Below are positions 61,010-64,000 of a DNA stretch of 64,000 bases, one piece after another. Both the position numbers and the translations under genes were made by a program. The stretch's first letter is position 1, and every line of letters starts with the position of its first letter. The notes beneath the pieces were generated by a model that ran no database searches, had not been told where the DNA came from, and saw only the letters and a program-made list of their open reading frames with translations. The DNA comes from Pinibacter sp031553495 (lineage in GTDB: Bacteria; Bacteroidota; Bacteroidia; Chitinophagales; Chitinophagaceae), in NCBI GenBank assembly GCA_031553495.1, contig JAVBLN010000004.1, positions 62,001-126,000 on the forward strand. Direction: 5' to 3'.

Positions 61010-61616
61010 GAAAGAACAACCGCTTCACACATTACAAGCTTTTATACCGCAAGGCTCCCTGGAGCCGGTGTTGCATTATATACAGCAATTTAAAGTTCAT
61101 CTCACTATTACAAGAGAAAGAAAATCCGTTCTTGGTGATTACCGCCATGCTATTCCGGGAAAGAATCATCGCATTAGCGTAAATGGCAACCTGAATCGAT
61201 ACGCATTTCTCATTACTCTGATACATGAACTTGCGCACCTTGTAACATTCTTAAAATTCAGCAACAAAGTGCAATCGCACGGCAAAGAATGGAAAGCTAT
61301 TTACAAAGAATTATTATCACAATTTCTCCTTAAAAATATTTTCCCTGAAGATGTTGAAAAAGCCCTGCATTCATCATTACACAATCTTCCGGCCAGCAGT
61401 TGCGCGGATGAAAACCTGATGCGGGTTTTGAAAAATTATGATCCTGTAAAGGAGGGTATAAAACTGGTGGAACAGGTGGAGGAAGGCGAATGCTTTACCA
61501 TTGAAGGAGGACGTGTATTTAAAAAAGGTAAACAACTTCGAAAACGCTTTCAATGCATTGAAATAAAAACCGGCAAAGTGTATTTGTTTAGCGCCGTGTA
61601 TGAAGTGTATGCATGA
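61002..61616 (+). CDS. SprT-like zinc metallopeptidase domain protein
   Basis: 204 residues. SprT-like zinc motif HELAH (75-79) with a third ligand His93 in SHGKEW, in a region LNRYAFLITLIHELAHLVTFL. The C-terminal part (VFKKGKQLRKRFQCIEI) is basic, as in SprT/Spartan-like proteins that act on DNA-protein cross-links, but lacks a zinc-ribbon Cys set. Overlaps the preceding membrane protein gene by 8 bp. Confidence 0.88.
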   Translation: MSKKEQPLHTLQAFIPQGSLEPVLHYIQQFKVHLTITRERKSVLGDYRHAIPGKNHRISVNGNLNRYAFLITLIHELAHLVTFLKFSNKVQSHGKEWKAIYKELLSQFLLKNIFPEDVEKALHSSLHNLPASSCADENLMRVLKNYDPVKEGIKLVEQVEEGECFTIEGGRVFKKGKQLRKRFQCIEIKTGKVYLFSAVYEVYA

Positions 61617-61661
61617 GCATTCAACAAGTTATGAGTTTTGAGTTTTGAGTTTTGAGTAATG

Positions 61662-61701
61662 AGTGCTTTTGTTTTTGCTTGCAATATATGCTTAAAGCAC
61701 T
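61662..61701 (+). repeat. Hairpin module S
   Basis: AGTGCTTTTG, GCTTGCAATATATG, AAAGCACT. Preceded by ATGAGTTTTGAGTTTTGAG heptads and followed by TCAACTT heptads that run up to the glycerate kinase stop. R1 and H are absent. Confidence 0.7.
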
Positions 61702-61738
61702 TTCAACTTTCAACTATAAAGCATTCTCAATTCTCCAC

Positions 61739-62860
61739 TTATTCACGCTCTGCCCACACTCTCACCGCTTTCGCTAAATTTTCTTTTCCATTTTTCAAAG
61801 CCTCCGCAATTGAAGTACCAGGTGGTGTGATCTCAATAATTTCCATTGACTCCACGGTTTCCAAAATATTACGATCAGCAACTTTACCAACAAACGCCAC
61901 AACAGGTTTATTATACTTTTTAGCAAGCGCTGTTAATCCATGAATAGCTTTGCCGTGAAGGGTTTGTTTATCAATGCTCCCTTCGCCTGTTATAATCAAA
62001 TCGGCGCTTGCAATTTTTTCTTCAAGGGCTGTATATTTCATAACCAGTTGCACGCCACTAATTAATTCGGCATTAAAGAAAGCCATCAACGCGGCGCCCA
62101 TGCCACCGGCTGCACCGGCGCCAGGTTCAAACTCAATATCATTTCCTGTAATGCGCTTAATTATTTTCGCATAATGGTGAAGGTTAGCATCCAGTAGAGA
62201 AATCATATCCGTCGTTGCGCCTTTCTGCGTACCGTATACAGCGCTGGCTCCGTTTGGCCCAGTAAGCGGATTATTAACATCGCAAGCAACTTCAAACTTT
62301 ACACCAGGATATGTAGAAAGTAAAAAATGAGAAATATCTACATGATCAATTTCACCCAACCGTCCTCCTCCGAAACCTATTTCTTTATTTTCCTTATTGA
62401 GAAATGAAATACCCAAAGCCTGCAACATACCAACACCGCCATCATTAGTGGCACTTCCGCCAATTGTTATAATCAGCTTTTCAATACTGTGATTTAACGC
62501 AGCTTTTATCAATTGCCCGGTTCCATAACTGGTAGTGATCAACGGATTTCTTTTATTAATTGAAACCAGTTGCAATCCGCTTGCAGCAGCCATTTCCACA
62601 ACAGCCGTTTTACCGTCACCCAATATACCATAAGCGGCCTCAACATCATTACCTAAGGGATCTTTCACTTTTTGTGAAAATGTTTTTCCTCTTGTAGCTT
62701 CCACCAATATTCGCATGGAGCCTTCCCCACCATCGGCAAGTGGAGATGCAATGCAACGTGCTTGCGGCAAAACGCTATTAACGGCTTGCTTAATAATGTC
62801 ACAAGCTTCATTAGCAGTCATACATTCCTTAAAAGAATCAGGAGCAATTACAATAGTCAT
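61739..62860 (-). CDS. Glycerate kinase (GarK/GlxK family)
   Basis: 373 residues. Starts MTIVIAPDSFKECMTA with the conserved APDSFK; further family blocks are DGGEGSM, GGSATNDGGVGMLQALG and ITGEGSIDKQTLHGK. Phosphorylates glycerate in glycerate/glyoxylate metabolism. No tartronate or glyoxylate genes adjoin it. The final bases coincide with the word CACGCTCTGC that begins module H elsewhere, so the 3' end may have been touched by repeat insertion. Confidence 0.95.
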   Translation of the reverse strand: MTIVIAPDSFKECMTANEACDIIKQAVNSVLPQARCIASPLADGGEGSMRILVEATRGKTFSQKVKDPLGNDVEAAYGILGDGKTAVVEMAAASGLQLVSINKRNPLITTSYGTGQLIKAALNHSIEKLIITIGGSATNDGGVGMLQALGISFLNKENKEIGFGGGRLGEIDHVDISHFLLSTYPGVKFEVACDVNNPLTGPNGASAVYGTQKGATTDMISLLDANLHHYAKIIKRITGNDIEFEPGAGAAGGMGAALMAFFNAELISGVQLVMKYTALEEKIASADLIITGEGSIDKQTLHGKAIHGLTALAKKYNKPVVAFVGKVADRNILETVESMEIIEITPPGTSIAEALKNGKENLAKAVRVWAERE

Positions 62861-62914
62861 AAATGATACTGAGATATTTCAAAAATTATGCAGAATGATT
62901 TTAATACCGTAATG

Positions 62915-63403
62915 TCAAATCTTTCTCAGCATCCAGACATTACAACCAAAATGCCCTGAATTACCAAGAGGTTTATCAAGATATGCAAACCCAAGTTTTT
63001 CATACACACTTACCGCTTTATTAAGCTCCGGAAGCGTTTCGAGATATATGCTCTTGTAACCCTCATGCCGCGCCCACTCAATGCAAGTATCGATTAAATA
63101 CTTGCCTAATCCCTTACCACGAGCATGGGGAGCAAGATACATTTTCACTAGCTCGCATGTATCATCCGGCAGTTCCGCTGTTGGAAATATTCCCGCGCCA
63201 CCCACCACTTCATTACCGGTTAATGCAACAAAATACACACTACGTGGTTGCTGAAAAAGTTTATACAAATCATCAGTTGTAGGATCAAAAAACACTGTGC
63301 CGGGTTTATTTGCGCCATACTCCGCTAAGGCATTTCTTACAATAGTAGCCAACGATGCATTGTCGGCCTGTATAATTTTTCTTATTGTTACGTCTTCTTG
63401 CAT
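62915..63403 (-). CDS. GNAT family N-acetyltransferase
   Basis: 162 residues. Complete GNAT fold; acetyl-CoA loop RGKGLGKYLI (95-104) after the V-shaped strand LVKMYLAP, then EKLGFAYLDKP. Closest in layout to small-molecule or antibiotic acetyltransferases; the substrate is unknown. Lies 54 bp upstream of glycerate kinase on the same strand, so the two may be co-transcribed. Confidence 0.9.
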   Translation of the reverse strand: MQEDVTIRKIIQADNASLATIVRNALAEYGANKPGTVFFDPTTDDLYKLFQQPRSVYFVALTGNEVVGGAGIFPTAELPDDTCELVKMYLAPHARGKGLGKYLIDTCIEWARHEGYKSIYLETLPELNKAVSVYEKLGFAYLDKPLGNSGHFGCNVWMLRKI

Positions 63404-63551
63404 ATTGTGAAATTACAATTTAGTTGCCGGTAGAGAAGTCAGAGGGCAGTAGGCAGTGGACAGTGGGCAGTAGAGAAAGCAGAGATCAGAAGACAGCTGC
63501 GCTGTTCGACATGTTAGCCTAATAACTGTCTACTTTTTTCAGGACGTGACA

Positions 63552-63654
63552 TAACCACAATGTACACAAAGGAAAGATCAAGGCATACAAGGCTACTTGT
63601 AATTCAATCATCCCTTGTGTGCCTAGTGCCTCCTATTTTGCCCCTTGTGGTTAA
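63552..63654. repeat. Inverted repeat of AACCACAAGG type, copy 2
   Basis: TAACCACAATG at the left, CCTTGTGGTTAA (63643-63654) at the right, and CCCTTGTGTGCC inside. Related to 14389-14491. Confidence 0.75.
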
Positions 63655-63716
63655 ACAGTATATTCTACTTTAAGTTTATACTGATAAGCACATCATGGAG
63701 TGCCATTTTAATAATT

Positions 63717-63785
63717 GCCGAATAAAATTACTTCAGCACAAGAGTGCGACGCAACGGCTGCTCCATAGTAATTCAAATGCCGGGC
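63717..63785 (-). repeat. R1 repeat, reverse, GCGACGCAAC core
   Basis: GCCGAATAAAATTACTTCAG start, AGAGTGCGACGCAACGGCTG core, AATGCCGGGCC end. Nearly identical to 51873-51940 in its second half. Confidence 0.75.
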
Positions 63786-64000
63786 CCATAATAAAAACAC
63801 ATCTTGAATACCGTTCTTAATAATTAGTTTCGCTTATGCCCATATTATTGAATTCACTTTCCATTTTCAACTTTAAATTTTCAACTGATCATCAATCCAC
63901 CATAAACACCGCATTACAAAACAACAATTTTCCATTTTCCCAAAAGCTTCTGAATAGTGGATCATCGGCGAGATATATAACTTTTCCGCGGCCAAATTCC

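Larger units (their letters stand above)
63404..64000. other. Repeat-rich end of window
   Basis: About 600 bp without a gene: GGCAGTAG heptads (63420-63480), the word GTCTACTTTTTTCAGGACG, the AACCACAAGG inverted repeat and one R1 repeat. No gene start is recognised before the window edge. Confidence 0.55.

Noticed and set aside
1..64000. tRNA or rRNA genes
   Set aside because: No GGTTCGAATCC-type T-loops or rRNA-like stretches were seen while reading; a covariance-model scan was not possible.

Overview
The window is chromosomal DNA of a Bacteroidota bacterium, most likely of the Chitinophagaceae/Chitinophagales. The evidence is a type IX secretion (T9SS) C-terminal sorting domain, a SprE/PorW-like gliding/secretion protein, promoter -7 boxes of the Bacteroidota form TAnnTTTG, no Shine-Dalgarno motifs, an ArgF'-type N-acyl-ornithine carbamoyltransferase, and the gene order rplQ-carA and parA-parB-DUF5683-dapB. 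No rRNA, tRNA, CRISPR array or prophage was seen. The DNA is AT-rich, with many long intergenic stretches full of repeats.

Layout. 1-5.4 kb: a PspC protein, an AraC regulator, a nucleoid-associated protein, a Gfo/Idh/MocA oxidoreductase and aroQ. 5.5-10.9 kb: minus-strand translation/transcription cluster infA-rpmJ-rpsM-rpsK-rpsD-rpoA-rplQ followed by carA. 11-14.4 kb: small conserved proteins and an ABC ATPase. 14.5-26.1 kb: arginine gene cluster on the minus strand, read GNAT acyltransferase - TonB-like protein - argG - argC - argD - argF' - argB - argE - argH. 26.8-34.5 kb: TlpA-like redoxin, a T9SS-secreted protein, an AraC regulator next to a paralogue without a DNA-binding domain, an XRE regulator and an Rrf2 regulator. 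34.5-39.2 kb: dapB, DUF5683 protein, parB, parA, MBL-fold hydrolase. 39.5-51.3 kb: FMN reductase, membrane phosphoesterase, outer membrane proteins, Lon, class A PBP, LuxE-like protein, lipoprotein. 52-63.4 kb: M42 aminopeptidase, bioB, OMP, SprE/PorW, an M23-like N-terminal domain with bactofilin, a small membrane protein with SprT, glycerate kinase and a GNAT.

The most striking content is non-coding. A ~67-bp imperfect palindromic repeat (called R1 here) occurs about 26 times, only between genes, often as facing pairs. With two other hairpin modules (S and H) it builds a composite element of about 550 bp, present twice in full and several times in pieces. The arginine operon is the focus: nearly every gene junction carries a different inverted-repeat insertion. 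Two hold four-helix-bundle (23S intervening-sequence type) genes, one holds a RAYT/Y1 transposase with its own REP hairpins, one is a gene-less miniature, and one has supplied the C-terminus of ArgF' and the N-terminus of ArgB. In two cases the stop or start codons of the neighbouring arg genes lie inside the repeat arms. Similar long hairpins sit between parA and parB and between the M42 gene and bioB.

Pathway logic: residue 90 of ArgF' is Val, which by the published specificity switch predicts use of N-succinyl- rather than N-acetyl-ornithine. The GNAT at the head of the operon is then the candidate N-acylglutamate synthase, and ArgE the candidate deacylase acting after carbamoylation. Upstream of this GNAT lies a GC-rich, strongly structured stretch (26124-26237) that could be an undescribed cis-regulatory RNA for arginine synthesis.
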